This document shows positions 1 through 9,269 of a stretch of DNA of 64,000 nt, one piece after another. The translations under genes were made by a program, and so were the position numbers. The stretch comes from Saccharopolyspora erythraea (lineage in GTDB: Bacteria > Actinomycetota > Actinomycetes > Mycobacteriales > Pseudonocardiaceae), in the NCBI RefSeq assembly GCF_018141105.1, contig NZ_CP054839.1, positions 434,001-498,000 on the forward strand. Direction: 5' to 3'. The notes under the pieces were generated by a model that worked only from the letters and a program-made list of their open reading frames with translations, was not told where the DNA came from and did no database searches. Every line of letters starts with the position of its first letter. The stretch's first letter is position 1.

Positions 1-2166
1 TCCGCGGAGGTCGGCACCGGCGACGGCTTCCTCCGCCTCGTCGAAGTCGAGGAAGAAGATGTCGTCGGCCGCGTCGAGACGACCGGCCGCCACCAGGTCG
101 GCGCCGACCGCCCGCAGTTCCCGGCGGACGTGGGCGATACCGAGCACCATGCAGTACTTCGGCATCTCGCGGATGCCGACGATGCCGCGAACCCGGTCGA
201 TGGTGAACGCCGCCGCTCGGGCGCGCAGCGGGCTGGTGCGCCGCAGCCGGCCGACGACCTCGGCCGCCTTGGCCTCCGCCTCTGCGACCCCGAGCCGGTA
301 CTGCTCGTCGGCGGAGTGGCCACCGCCCGCTGAGCTGACGTAGTTGGCGACCAGGCCCAGGACCTGCGTCGGGTCGTCGGCCCAGCGCGGCATCCCGGCG
401 TCGATCTCGGCGACCGCCCGGTGCCCGTGCCGGTCGAAGAACGACTCCAGCGCCGCCTGCACCGAACCCGGAAGGCTGCCTTCGCGGTAGCGCTCGGCCA
501 GTTCCTCCGCCGTGGCGCCCGGTTCCACCGACTGCGCGAGCCGCCAGAGCTCGAGGTCCATCTCGGTGGTGACGTTGTGCGGGATGCCGCGCAGCAGGAT
601 CTGGGCCTCCTCGGCCGTGACGCGCGGTCCCAGGATCGACGGCATCAACTTGCTGAGGATCAGGCCGGTGAACAGCTTCGGGATCAGTCCGAACACGCGG
701 GGCGCCACCATGTCGGGAATGACGCGCCGCGTGTGCGCCAACCTCTCGGCGGTGCCGGACGGCTGCGGGCGGGCGAGCTGTCCGCGGATCTCGTCCGCGA
801 CGCGGGAAGCGTGCGCGCGGGCGCTTGCCGGGTTGGCGAGGGTGCGCGCGATGGCGATCGGTGCCCGCAGCCGTGCGGCGATTCCCGCGAACCGGCGCAG
901 CAGCGGCAGCGGCGAGGCGCGCCGGACCGCGAAGCGCGGGTCGTGGAGCATCGCTTCGACGACCTTGCCGGTCCGCGCCTCCATCATCGCGAACAGCTTG
1001 GGCAGGATGCGGCGTCCGAGCGGGTGGCGCACCACGTCGGTGATGTCGAGGAACAGCCATCCGTCGGCCTGCCGCCACACTGGTGGCGAGTCGCGGTCGA
1101 CGGGCAGCCCGACGCGGCGCATGAACCCGATCCCGAGACCGCGCAGGACGGCCGCGCCCATCGGCGTGATCGGCCGGTAGACGCCCTGGGCGACGTTGAC
1201 CGAGAAGTACGCGCGCACGCCCTCGCGTCGTTCGGCGGGCAGCGGGAAAAGTGTCGTGACCGGCCTGGACTGGGTCAGCCAGAGCGTGCCCGCGGCGTCG
1301 ATGGCCCACTCGATGTCCTGCGGGGTGCCGTAGTGCCGCTGGACGGCCGCGCCCGCGGCGGTCAGCGTGCGAAGCGCGTCGTCGTCCAGCGTTGGTGCGC
1401 CGCTGCCCGCGACGGTCTCGGTGCCGCCGCCCGGTTTCGGCCGGACGCTGACGGCCTTGTCGCCGAGCTGCCTGGTCACGACCGCACCGGTCGCGGTGTC
1501 GACCACGAAGTGGTCCGGGTTCACCGCACCCGAGACGACCGACTCGCCGAGCCCGGTGTTGGCGTCGACGACGGTCTCCCCGCGGTTTCCGGTGACCGGG
1601 TTGGCGGTGAACAGGACGCCGGAGACCTGCGCGTCGACCATCCGCTGCACCACGACCGCGAGCTTCACCGCCCGGTGGTCGATGCCGTTGGCCTCCCGGT
1701 AGGCGACCGCGCGGTCGGTCCACAGCGACGCCCAGCAGCGCCGTACCGCGTCGAGCAGCGCGGACGCGCCGATGACGTTGAGGTAGGTGTCCTGCTGCCC
1801 CGCGAAGCTCGCGTGCGGCAGGTCTTCGGCGGTGGCCGACGAGCGCACCGCCACCGGAACGTCGTCGCCGAGCGCGGCGTAAGCGGCGGTGACCGTGTCG
1901 GCCAGGGCGTCGGGCAACTCCACGCCGGTGAGCCGGTCGCGGATCTCGGCGGCGGTCGAGGGCAGACCGTCGAGGGCGTCGCCGACGGCTGCCGCGCAGA
2001 CCTCGTCGTAGGCGCGGGTGGTGAGGCAGAAACCGGGCGGTACCCGCACTCCGGTGGCCAGCAGTTCGCCGAGGTTTGCGGCCTTGCCGCCGACGAGCTC
2101 GCCCATGCCCGCGTCGATCCGGCTCAGGTCGAGCACCGCGCCGGTGGTGGTCTCGACGGTGCTCAT
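1..2166 (-). CDS. PEP/pyruvate-binding domain protein, rifamycin phosphotransferase-like (partial, 3' end off window)
   Basis: Reading from ATG at 2166, 722 codons remain open to the window edge. The N-terminus has the ATP-grasp fold typical of PEP synthase, PPDK and rifamycin phosphotransferase (Rph): GGKAANLGEL at residues 26-35, VRSSATAED at 107-115, and WLTQSRPVTT at 296-305, which closes the ATP-binding domain. The roughly 400 residues that follow match the length of the antibiotic-binding domain of Rph. The swivelling phosphohistidine domain, with the catalytic His, would lie left of base 1. Rph enzymes transfer the beta-phosphate of ATP to rifamycins; whether this one acts on rifamycin is inference. 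A good SD (GAGGCGG) precedes the start. It is divergent from a MarR gene, with a MarR-like dyad at 2239-2256 about 70 bp upstream of the start. A plain PEP-utilising enzyme of other specificity is the main alternative. Confidence 0.85.
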   Translation of the reverse strand, partial: MSTVETTTGAVLDLSRIDAGMGELVGGKAANLGELLATGVRVPPGFCLTTRAYDEVCAAAVGDALDGLPSTAAEIRDRLTGVELPDALADTVTAAYAALGDDVPVAVRSSATAEDLPHASFAGQQDTYLNVIGASALLDAVRRCWASLWTDRAVAYREANGIDHRAVKLAVVVQRMVDAQVSGVLFTANPVTGNRGETVVDANTGLGESVVSGAVNPDHFVVDTATGAVVTRQLGDKAVSVRPKPGGGTETVAGSGAPTLDDDALRTLTAAGAAVQRHYGTPQDIEWAIDAAGTLWLTQSRPVTTLFPLPAERREGVRAYFSVNVAQGVYRPITPMGAAVLRGLGIGFMRRVGLPVDRDSPPVWRQADGWLFLDITDVVRHPLGRRILPKLFAMMEARTGKVVEAMLHDPRFAVRRASPLPLLRRFAGIAARLRAPIAIARTLANPASARAHASRVADEIRGQLARPQPSGTAERLAHTRRVIPDMVAPRVFGLIPKLFTGLILSKLMPSILGPRVTAEEAQILLRGIPHNVTTEMDLELWRLAQSVEPGATAEELAERYREGSLPGSVQAALESFFDRHGHRAVAEIDAGMPRWADDPTQVLGLVANYVSSAGGGHSADEQYRLGVAEAEAKAAEVVGRLRRTSPLRARAAAFTIDRVRGIVGIREMPKYCMVLGIAHVRRELRAVGADLVAAGRLDAADDIFFLDFDEAEEAVAGADLRG

Positions 2167-2238
2167 GGCCGCCTCCTCGTGACTGCGGCGCCCTCCGGTG
2201 GGCGCCCTGTCCGAAAGGTAACCCCGCGGGGGCAACAA

Positions 2239-2256
2239 AATCAACACATGTTGAAT
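2239..2256. promoter_or_regulatory. MarR-type operator dyad
   Basis: Arms AATCAACA and TGTTGAAT (7 of 8 pairs) flank a 2-base centre. The size and the TCAACATG-like core resemble MarR-family operators. It lies about 70 bp upstream of the rifamycin-phosphotransferase-like start, in the spacer shared with the MarR gene. The surrounding stretch is unusually AT-rich for this genome. Binding is inferred. Confidence 0.5.
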
Positions 2257-2423
2257 TAAGGGGAACGCGCGCGCTGCGCGATCGTGTGGACACTCACCGC
2301 TTCCGGCGGAAAGGCATTGCGGGCAAAGGAGATTGGGCTGTTCGGCCGCATCGGGACTAGTGGCCAAGCGCACAGAGAACCGAGTTGCCCGAGCCCGTCC
2401 GCGCGATGCATGCTTGCGTCCAG

Positions 2424-2445
2424 CAACTAGTTGGTTGCCGCAATT
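2424..2445. promoter_or_regulatory. Second possible operator region upstream of marR
   Basis: It contains a perfect 10-bp palindrome CAACTAGTTG (2424-2433), partly overlapped by GCAAC/GTTGC half-sites and followed by TTGCCGCAA. These dyads end about 23 bp before the chosen MarR start at 2468, where an autoregulatory site would be expected. The remainder of the 2167-2467 spacer shows no gene. Confidence 0.35.
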
Positions 2446-2467
2446 AAATCGGTTGCGCTTGCTGGGG

Positions 2468-3010
2468 GTGGATGCACTGGGGTCGGGGGAAGAGCGCGAG
2501 CGGCTGCTCGCCGACGCGAGCGGAGTGGCCGACGCGCTCGGCAGGCTCGCCCGCGCTTCGGGACACCTCGAAGCGCACGCGAGCAGGCACGGGGCCGACC
2601 GCGTCGGCTACATCCTGCTCAAGCTGCTGGCGACGGAGGGGCCGCTGCGGTCCAACGCACTGGCCGAGGCGTTGCACGCGGACCCGTCGACGATCAGCAG
2701 GCACGTGTCGCAGATGGTCAGGAACGGCCTCGTGGAGCGGACCGTCGACCCTGACGACAAGCGCGCCTGCCCGCTGGCGATCACCGCGAAAGGCCGGGAA
2801 CGGCTCGCCGACCTGCGGCGACGCCGAGACGAGACGACCGCCCGGCTCCTGGAGTCGTGGCCGGGCACCGACCGCGCAGAGCTGGCCCGGCTGCTCGGCC
2901 GTTTCGTCGACGAGTACGAGCGCGCACTGCCGCAACTGCTGACGGCGGTGCTGGAGCAACGGCCGCTGGTCGGCCATGCGCCGGAAACGGCGCCGAGAGG
3001 GGAGAACTGA
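2468..3010 (+). CDS. MarR-family transcriptional regulator
   Basis: A 180-residue protein from GTG 2468. A winged helix-turn-helix occupies roughly residues 45-115: the recognition helix region reads DPSTISRHVSQMVRNGLV and the wing has the DPDDKRACPLAIT motif, both hallmarks of MarR proteins. An in-frame ATG exists at 2333, but the possible operators would then fall inside the gene, so the later start is preferred; no strong SD is visible at either. The stop TGA overlaps the ATG of the DHA2 exporter by one base, so the two are probably translationally coupled. The likely role is ligand-released repression of the exporter and perhaps of the divergent phosphotransferase-like gene. The ligand is unknown. 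Confidence 0.85.
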   Translation: MDALGSGEERERLLADASGVADALGRLARASGHLEAHASRHGADRVGYILLKLLATEGPLRSNALAEALHADPSTISRHVSQMVRNGLVERTVDPDDKRACPLAITAKGRERLADLRRRRDETTARLLESWPGTDRAELARLLGRFVDEYERALPQLLTAVLEQRPLVGHAPETAPRGEN

Positions 3011-4626
3011 TGTCGGAAACGGCCGAACGGGCCGCACCCGCGCCACCGGGCACGAGACTGACGCACCGGCAGATCCTGACCGTCCTCACCGGACTGATGC
3101 TGGGCATGTTCCTGGGGGCTCTCGACCAGACGATCGTGAGCAGCGCGATCCGGGTCATCGCCGACCAGCTGCACGGCCAGACCGCGCAGGCATGGGTGAC
3201 CACCGCGTACCTGATCACCGCGACCATCACCACGCCGCTGTACGGCAAGCTCTCCGACATCTACGGCCGCAAGCCGCTGTACCTCGCGGCGATCTCGCTG
3301 TTCCTGCTCGGATCGGTGCTGTGCGGGCTGGCGAACTCGATCTACGAGCTGGCCGCGTTCCGGGCCATCCAGGGCCTGGGCGGCGGTGGTCTGATGTCGC
3401 TGGCGCTGACGATCATCGCCGACATGCTGCCGCCGCGGGAGCGCAGCCGCTACCAGGGCTACTTCATGGCGGTCTTCGGCGTGTCCAGCGTCGTCGGCCC
3501 GGTCATCGGCGGCCTGTTCGCCGGGATGGACAGCTTCCTCGGGTTCGCAGGCTGGCGCTGGGTGTTCCTGGTCAACGTGCCGGTCGGCCTGATCGCGCTG
3601 GTCGTCGTGGCCAAGGTGCTCAACGTCGAGACCGAGCGGGTCCGCCACCGCATCGACTACTGGGGCGCGGCGTCGCTGGTCGTGATGCTCGTGCCGCTGC
3701 TGACCGTCGCCGAGCAGGGCCGCGAGTGGGGCTGGACCTCGGCGACGTCGGTGACGATGTACGCGATCGGCGCGCTCGGCCTGCTGCTGTTCGTCGTCTC
3801 CGAACGCCGGATGGGCGAAGAGGCGCTGCTGCCGCTGCGGATGTTCCGGCTGCCGTCGTTCCGGATGGGCAACGTCCTCAACTTCATCGTCGGCGTCGGC
3901 ATGTTCGGCGGCCTGATGTCGATGCCGCTCTACCTGCAGATCGTCAAGGGCCTCGACCCGACCGCGGCCGGCATGCTGATGCTGACCATGACCGCGGGGA
4001 TCATGATCTCCACGACGATCGCGGGCAAGGCGATCTCGAAGACCGGCAGGCTCAAGCCGTTCCCGATCATCGGCTCGGGGATCATGACCGTCGCGCTGCT
4101 GCTGTTCAGCCGCCTCACCGCGGACACCTCGCTGGTGCAGGTCGGCCTGATCGCGGTGGTGATGGGTCTGGGGCTGGGGCTGCTGATGCAGACGCTGACC
4201 CTGGTGGTGCAGGCCGACGCGACCCGCACCGACCTCGGCGTCGCGACCGCGTCGGTGAACCTGTTCCGCCAGACCGGCGGCACCGTCGGCGCCGCGGTGT
4301 TCCTGTCGGTGCTGTTCTCGACGGTCGGCGGGCGCATCGCGGACTCGATGCGCGCCGCGGCGGTGAGCCCGGAGTTCACCGCGGCCCTGCGCGACCCGGC
4401 GGTGCTGGCCGACCCGGCGAACCGCGACTTCCTGGCCGGGATGGGCGGCGGGACCCCGCCGGACCTGAACGACACCTCGTTCCTGTACCACCTCGACCCG
4501 CGCCTGGCCCGGCCGATCCTGGACGGGTTCGCCAGCGCGATGGGCACGGTGTTCTTCGTCGGCGCGTGCGTCGTCGGGGTCGCCTTCGTGCTGACCTGGT
4601 TCCTGCGGGACACCCGGCTGGACTGA
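3010..4626 (+). CDS. MFS drug exporter, DHA2 (14-TMS) family
   Basis: A 538-residue membrane protein with about 14 hydrophobic segments. LDQTIVSSAI at 38-47 is the motif D1 typical of proton-coupled DHA2 multidrug exporters, and GKLSDIYGRK at 79-88 is MFS motif A. The long insertion near the C-terminus before the last helix is usual for EmrB/QacA-type proteins. The ATG overlaps the MarR stop, and SD GAGGGGAG is upstream within marR. Function is export of hydrophobic compounds across the cytoplasmic membrane; the substrate cannot be read from sequence. Pairing with a MarR repressor and a divergent antibiotic-modifying-type enzyme suggests a resistance cluster. Confidence 0.92.
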   Translation: MSETAERAAPAPPGTRLTHRQILTVLTGLMLGMFLGALDQTIVSSAIRVIADQLHGQTAQAWVTTAYLITATITTPLYGKLSDIYGRKPLYLAAISLFLLGSVLCGLANSIYELAAFRAIQGLGGGGLMSLALTIIADMLPPRERSRYQGYFMAVFGVSSVVGPVIGGLFAGMDSFLGFAGWRWVFLVNVPVGLIALVVVAKVLNVETERVRHRIDYWGAASLVVMLVPLLTVAEQGREWGWTSATSVTMYAIGALGLLLFVVSERRMGEEALLPLRMFRLPSFRMGNVLNFIVGVGMFGGLMSMPLYLQIVKGLDPTAAGMLMLTMTAGIMISTTIAGKAISKTGRLKPFPIIGSGIMTVALLLFSRLTADTSLVQVGLIAVVMGLGLGLLMQTLTLVVQADATRTDLGVATASVNLFRQTGGTVGAAVFLSVLFSTVGGRIADSMRAAAVSPEFTAALRDPAVLADPANRDFLAGMGGGTPPDLNDTSFLYHLDPRLARPILDGFASAMGTVFFVGACVVGVAFVLTWFLRDTRLD

Positions 4627-4642
4627 GCGCGGTACCCGACGC

Positions 4643-4689
4643 GGTGAGTTGTCCACAAACCTGTGGACAACTCACCTTTCTGTGGACAA
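4643..4689. terminator. Hairpin made of inverted DnaA boxes, plus a third box
   Basis: Perfect 15-bp arms (4643-4657 and 4662-4676) with a 4-base loop lie 16 bp after the exporter stop, followed by TTTC, so the element can act as a terminator. Each arm holds a perfect actinobacterial DnaA box TTGTCCACA (4649-4657 on +, 4662-4670 on -). A third perfect box, on the minus strand, is at 4681-4689. See findings. Confidence 0.7.
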
Positions 4690-4715
4690 CTCCTGGGCTG
4701 CGGCCCGGAATGTGG

Positions 4716-4748
4716 AAGAGCCCTCACCTGTCGCAGGTGAGGGCTCTT
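4716..4748. terminator. Bidirectional rho-independent terminator
   Basis: Perfect 15-bp stem AAGAGCCCTCACCTG / CAGGTGAGGGCTCTT with a 3-base loop, flanked by short T and A runs. It sits between the convergent exporter (ends 4626) and ppa (ends 4777), and probably serves ppa on the minus strand. Confidence 0.85.
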
Positions 4749-4776
4749 TCGAATGCGGCGGCGAACCAGGGCGTCT

Positions 4777-5265
4777 TCAGTGCCCCTCGTTCTTCGCCCG
4801 CTCGTAGGAGCGCTTGATCTCGGCCTCGGCCTCCGTCCGGCCGACCCACGTCGCGCCCTCCACGCTCTTGCCCGGCTCCAGGTCCTTGTACACCTCGAAG
4901 AAGTGCTGGATCTCCAGCTTGTGGAACTCGGCCAGGTGGTGGATGTCGCGCAGGTGCTCCTGGCGGGGGTCGTCCGAGGGGACGCAGATGACCTTGTCGT
5001 CGCCGCCCTTCTCATCGCGCATCCGGAACATGCCGATGGCCCGCGACTTGATCAGGCAGCCGGGGAACGTCGGCTCCTGGACCAGCACCAGGGCGTCCAA
5101 CGGGTCGCCGTCCTCGCCGAGGGTGTCATCGATGAACCCGTAGTCGGCCGGGTACTGGGTGGCGGTGAACAGCGTCCGGTCGAGACGGATGCGCCCCGTC
5201 TCGTGGTCCACCTCGTACTTGTTCCGGTTCCCCTTGGGGATCTCGATCGTGACGTCGAAGTCCAC
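4777..5265 (-). CDS. ppa: Inorganic pyrophosphatase
   Basis: A 162-residue family I soluble pyrophosphatase of usual bacterial length, hydrolysing PPi to drive biosynthesis in the cytoplasm. Visible signatures are [11 protein letters not shown] near the N-terminus, the metal-binding [17 protein letters not shown] segment, and [13 protein letters not shown] 5265 is chosen because GAGTGAGG lies 5-12 bases upstream and the protein then begins [12 protein letters not shown], the normal family start. An extra GTG lies 12 nt further upstream. It is divergent from the dacB-like gene and is followed by a strong terminator. The same neighbours occur in mycobacteria. Confidence 0.97.
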   Translation of the reverse strand: MDFDVTIEIPKGNRNKYEVDHETGRIRLDRTLFTATQYPADYGFIDDTLGEDGDPLDALVLVQEPTFPGCLIKSRAIGMFRMRDEKGGDDKVICVPSDDPRQEHLRDIHHLAEFHKLEIQHFFEVYKDLEPGKSVEGATWVGRTEAEAEIKRSYERAKNEGH

Positions 5266-5502
5266 GCGGTTCCTCACTCGTCTTGCGTCGGATGCGGCCA
5301 CCCGCTCGCGCGAGCGGCCACGTCTAGTGTGGACCACGCGGCGTCGCCGAGCCCCACCGCAGTGCGAGACGTCGCATCTGAGAGGCTGTTTCCCGCCTGT
5401 TCCGGTGCCCCGATAGCTGGTCACTCGTACAGGTGGTAACGCGTGCGGGCGGAGAGGCAGGCCCTCCCGGGGCGCCCGCAGCGATCCGTCGAGGAGGAAC
5501 AC

Positions 5503-8500
5503 GTGCCCGACCCCCAGACGACCAGGGGTGAGGTGTCCGAACCCGAAGCCGAACCGCAGTCGGACGCCACGGGTTCGGGCGCGAGTACAGCGAAGACGAC
5601 GCAGACGCGGACCGGGACGCTGGACGACGCGGCGGGCACCGAGGAGCGCGAGCGGGACGCGGCGGATGCGGAAGAGGACGGCGGCGACGACGCGGAGAAG
5701 TCCGCCGGCGAGGGCGAGTCTTCCGACGCGGCAGGCGGGGACGACGACCGGGCGGCTGCCGACGGCGAGTCGGCTGACGGCGAGTCGGCTGACGGGGAGG
5801 CCGCCGGAGCCGGCGACCATGAAGCCGCCTCCGAGGAGAGCGAGCCTGGTTCCGCGGGTGGTGGCGGTCAGCTGCGCGGGCAGTTCAAGGGCCGGTTCAC
5901 GGCGGGCGGGTCGATGAACGGCCAGCTCACCGGTCGTATAGACGGACCGATCAGCGGCCGCATGGATGGCCGGATCGACACGGAGGAGTCGAAGGAAGCC
6001 GGGAAGCCGGAACAAGCCGACGCGGCCGGGAGGCCGGACGAGGCGGTGGAGTCCGACCAGGCAGGGGAGTCCGGCGAGGCTGGGAAGTCCGGCGAGGCAC
6101 GAGAGCCCGAGTCCGACGAGGCCGCCGCGGAACCGGAGGACTCCGGCGAGGAGGCCGAAGACTCCGGTTGGGAATCCGCCGAGGCGGAAGAGGACGCGGA
6201 GACCGACGAGCCGGCGCAGGCCGCGGAAACGGCGGAAGCCGACGCGGACCGCGACGAGCCGGCGGACGCGTCCGAGGAGCAGCCGGCGGCGCCGGAGGAT
6301 GAGGGCTCGGCGGACGACGTCGACTCCGACGAGTCCTCGGCGGAGGAGAGCGAGGACGCCCCCTCCCAGACCGCGACCGATGAGGATGCCGGCGCTCCGG
6401 ACCAGTCGGACACCGCTGACGACTCGACGGCCGGCGAGCCCGAGGAAGCGGGCGACGAGGCCCGGGAGCCCGAATCCTCTTCGGCTGACACCGTCGCGCT
6501 TGGAACCGTTCAGCCCGAATCGGACGAGGACGGCGAGCAATCCGAGTCCGGGACCGCCGAGCGGGAAGCCGAGCCCGAGGCACCCGGAACCGAGGTCGCG
6601 GAGACCGGATCAGCCGAGGACGAGTCCGCCGAGGCAGAGGCCGCTGACACTGCTGCCGAGCCCGAGACGGCTGACTCCGCGGCAACCGAACCCGATGCTG
6701 CTGAGTCGGAGTCATCCGAGCCGGAAGCCGACGAGGCGGAGACCGCTGAGCAGACGCCTGACTCGGAGGCAGCCGAGGACGAGCACTCCCAGGCCGACGC
6801 GGCCACCCCGGTGGAGGAGCCGGAGGCTGCCGCCGACGAAACCGCCGAGACCGCAACCGCCGAAGCTGGGACCCCCGAGCGGCACGCCGACGAGTGGCCG
6901 ACCGACGAGCACGAGCGCGTCGAAGCGGAGCCGGAGACCGGCGAGTCGGTCGAGACGGGTGAGGCAGCCGAAGAGCCCGCGGAGCCCGCAGCCGAGGAGT
7001 CGGCGCAGGCCACCCCGGTCGAACCGGCCGAGGAGGAGGCCGAGGAGCCCACCTCCGAGGAACCCGACCAGTCAGCGGCCGAGGAACCCGAGGCCACCGC
7101 TCCCGCCGAACCCGAGCAGGCGCCGGCACCGGAATCCGAGCAGGAAGCGACTGCCGAGTCCGAGCCGAAGGCGCCTGCCGAACCTGAGCAGTCCGCGCAG
7201 GCTTCTGCCGTCGAGCCCGAGCAGCAGCGCCCCGCCGTCCCGCCGGAGCGCAGCGTCGAGCAGACCCAGCAGTTCCGCCCGGTCGAGCAGACGCAGTGGA
7301 TTCCGCGCATCGAGCAGACGCAGCAGATCCAGCGGATCGAACCGGAGCGGGAGGAGCCCGCCGACGACACGGGCGGCGAGGACGCCGGTCCGCCGACCGA
7401 CCCCGGGCCCTCGAAGCCGTCGCCGCAGCTCGACCAGGGCCCGCCGACGATGCGGATCCCCGCCGTCGGTGCGGCGCCGAGCGTCGACGGTCCGCCGACG
7501 CAGCGCATCCCGCTGGTGCCGCCGCCCGGAGCCGCCGAGCAGACGCAGCAGTTCGCACGGCCCGACTTCAGCAGTCCGCCGCGCAGCGCCCAGCCGCAGG
7601 ACTTCGACACCTCCTCGCCGCGCACCGCGCAGCCCCACGACTTCGCCGGGCTGACCGGTCAGGCCCCCGCGCCGGCAGCGCCGCAGCCGCCCGAAGTCAC
7701 CCGGCACGCCCCGGCGCCGGCCCACCAGCCGCCGCCCGCGCCCGCCCAGCAGCCGTACGTTCCCGGCGCGACGCAGCCCGTCGCCAAGCCGGAGCCCGAG
7801 GCTTCCCCGGAGCCGCATCCCGCTGAGCCGCCCGCTGCCGCGCCTGCGAAGCGCCGGAAGCGGCGCGGGACGCTGATCACCGTCGCGCTGCTGCTGGTCG
7901 TCGGCCTCGGTGCGGGCATCGCGTTCGGCCCGGGGCTTCTGCGCGCGCTCACCGAGACGCAGATCGCCGAGCCGCCCGCCCCGGTGCGGCTCCAGCCGTC
8001 GATCAAGCCGCTCGGCGACGGCGCACCGCTGCCCCGCCAGCAGCGCGTGTCGGCCGCGCTCGCCGGTCCGCTGGCCAACCCCGCGCTGGGGACGTTCGGC
8101 GGGACGGTCATCGACGCGCAGACCGGCGCGCCGGTGTGGCAGCAGAGTCCCGGCCAGGCCCTCACCCCGGCCTCGACCGGAAAGCTGCTGACCGTGAGCG
8201 CCGCGCTGCTCGCGCTCGACCACCAGCAGCGCTTCAGCACCAAGGTGGTGCGCGGTCCCGAGCCGGGCAGCGTCGTGCTCGTCGGCGGCGGCGACCCGAC
8301 GCTGTCGACTCTGGGGCCCGGCGAGGACACCGTCTACGCCGGGGCCGCGCGCGTCGACGACCTGGCCGAGCAGGTCCGCAAGGCCACCGGCGGGCCGGTC
8401 TCGCGCATCTACGTCGACGTCGGCCGCTACTCCGGGCCGAAGATGGCGCCGGGCTGGCTGCCCGAGGACGTCCAGGCCGGCTACGTCGCCCCGATGGAGC

Positions 8501-9225
8501 CGCTGATGCTCAACGGCGGTCGCGCCGACCCGACCAAGGACACCAGCCCGCGCACCCAGACGCCCGCGCTCCAGGCCGGGCAGCGGCTGGCGTCGAAGCT
8601 CGGCGCGGGCAACGTGCAGGAGGGCAACGCGCCGGCGAACGCGCAGATCCTCGGCGAGGTGAAGTCCCCGCCGGTGCAGGACATGGCCGAGATCGTGCTC
8701 CAGCACTCCGACAACGTGCTGGCCGAGGCGCTGGCCAGGGAGGTCGCGATCGCCACCGGCAACGAGCCGTCCTTCGCGGGGGCTTCCAAGGCGGTGCGCG
8801 AGGTGCTCCAGCGCAACGGCTTTGACCTCTCGGGCAACACGATGGTCGACGGCAGCGGCCTGTCGCTGGACGACCGCGTCACCCCGCAGCTGCTCGGCTC
8901 CCTGCTGGCGACGGCGACCGCCCCGGCGGGGCCGGAGGGCGGACTCGTGCAGAAGAGCGCGAAGCTGCGCGCGCTGCTGCCGGGGCTGCCGGTGGCCGCG
9001 GGCAGCGGCAGCCTGCACGACCGCTACACCGGCAGCTCCGGGCGCGGCTGGGTGCGGGCCAAGACCGGGACGCTGGACGGCGCGAACAGCCTCGCGGGCA
9101 CCGTCGTCACCGAGGACGGCAGGCTGCTGGTGTTCGCGCTGATGTCCAACGGCACCATGTCCGCGCAGGCCCGCCCCGCTCTCGACGATCTCGCCATCGC
9201 CCTGCGCGACTGCGGGTGCGGCTGA
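5503..9225 (+). CDS. dacB: D-Ala-D-Ala carboxypeptidase, PBP4/DacB family, with very long acidic N-terminus
   Basis: A 1240-residue protein from GTG 5503, which has SD GAGGAGG. Residues 1 to about 785 are low-complexity and strongly acidic (Glu, Ala, Asp, Ser, Pro); a basic KRRKRRG patch then leads into one membrane segment at about 788-812. The peptidase S13 domain follows outside: STGK at 891-894 (acyl-Ser and Lys), SDN at 1069-1071 and KTG at 1187-1189, all intact. Family members trim D-Ala from peptidoglycan stem peptides and are usually 400-550 residues, so the N-terminal half is the oddity. It includes a G-x-hydrophobic-x repeat at 122-159, tandem DGESA units near 87-95, and EQTQ repeats near 586-615 and 679. 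Topology implies the acidic tail is cytoplasmic. The same gene order (ppa, dacB, Zn-protease-like, tilS, hpt) is known in mycobacteria. Confidence 0.9.
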   Translation: MPDPQTTRGEVSEPEAEPQSDATGSGASTAKTTQTRTGTLDDAAGTEERERDAADAEEDGGDDAEKSAGEGESSDAAGGDDDRAAADGESADGESADGEAAGAGDHEAASEESEPGSAGGGGQLRGQFKGRFTAGGSMNGQLTGRIDGPISGRMDGRIDTEESKEAGKPEQADAAGRPDEAVESDQAGESGEAGKSGEAREPESDEAAAEPEDSGEEAEDSGWESAEAEEDAETDEPAQAAETAEADADRDEPADASEEQPAAPEDEGSADDVDSDESSAEESEDAPSQTATDEDAGAPDQSDTADDSTAGEPEEAGDEAREPESSSADTVALGTVQPESDEDGEQSESGTAEREAEPEAPGTEVAETGSAEDESAEAEAADTAAEPETADSAATEPDAAESESSEPEADEAETAEQTPDSEAAEDEHSQADAATPVEEPEAAADETAETATAEAGTPERHADEWPTDEHERVEAEPETGESVETGEAAEEPAEPAAEESAQATPVEPAEEEAEEPTSEEPDQSAAEEPEATAPAEPEQAPAPESEQEATAESEPKAPAEPEQSAQASAVEPEQQRPAVPPERSVEQTQQFRPVEQTQWIPRIEQTQQIQRIEPEREEPADDTGGEDAGPPTDPGPSKPSPQLDQGPPTMRIPAVGAAPSVDGPPTQRIPLVPPPGAAEQTQQFARPDFSSPPRSAQPQDFDTSSPRTAQPHDFAGLTGQAPAPAAPQPPEVTRHAPAPAHQPPPAPAQQPYVPGATQPVAKPEPEASPEPHPAEPPAAAPAKRRKRRGTLITVALLLVVGLGAGIAFGPGLLRALTETQIAEPPAPVRLQPSIKPLGDGAPLPRQQRVSAALAGPLANPALGTFGGTVIDAQTGAPVWQQSPGQALTPASTGKLLTVSAALLALDHQQRFSTKVVRGPEPGSVVLVGGGDPTLSTLGPGEDTVYAGAARVDDLAEQVRKATGGPVSRIYVDVGRYSGPKMAPGWLPEDVQAGYVAPMEPLMLNGGRADPTKDTSPRTQTPALQAGQRLASKLGAGNVQEGNAPANAQILGEVKSPPVQDMAEIVLQHSDNVLAEALAREVAIATGNEPSFAGASKAVREVLQRNGFDLSGNTMVDGSGLSLDDRVTPQLLGSLLATATAPAGPEGGLVQKSAKLRALLPGLPVAAGSGSLHDRYTGSSGRGWVRAKTGTLDGANSLAGTVVTEDGRLLVFALMSNGTMSAQARPALDDLAIALRDCGCG
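5761..5790 (+). repeat. 15-bp tandem repeat inside dacB
   Basis: Two exact copies of GACGGCGAGTCGGCT, with a degraded third copy after 5791, encode DGESA units in the acidic region. This suggests growth of the tail by slippage. Confidence 0.8.
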
Positions 9226-9269
9226 TCGTGCGGTATGCCCCCGCGTCGCGGCGGGGTACGGTCGGGCGT

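Noticed and set aside
421-2259. A 612-codon plus-strand frame and similar long antisense frames throughout
   Set aside because: They are shadows of real genes in GC-rich sequence: composition is Arg/Ala/Gly-heavy and no domains appear. The minus-strand phosphotransferase-like frame is the coding one.
2239-2460. Rifamycin-associated element (RAE) upstream of the phosphotransferase-like gene
   Set aside because: The 19-bp GGGGCTTGCGGCAAGGCCC-type element known before rifamycin resistance genes is not present; the palindromes here are AT-rich and MarR-like.
4643-4748. oriC
   Set aside because: Three DnaA boxes are present, but there is no dnaA-dnaN pair, no AT-rich unwinding region, and the spacer is only about 150 bp.
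5757-5800. CRISPR array
   Set aside because: The 15-bp repeats are adjacent, in frame and encode protein; there are no spacers or cas genes.
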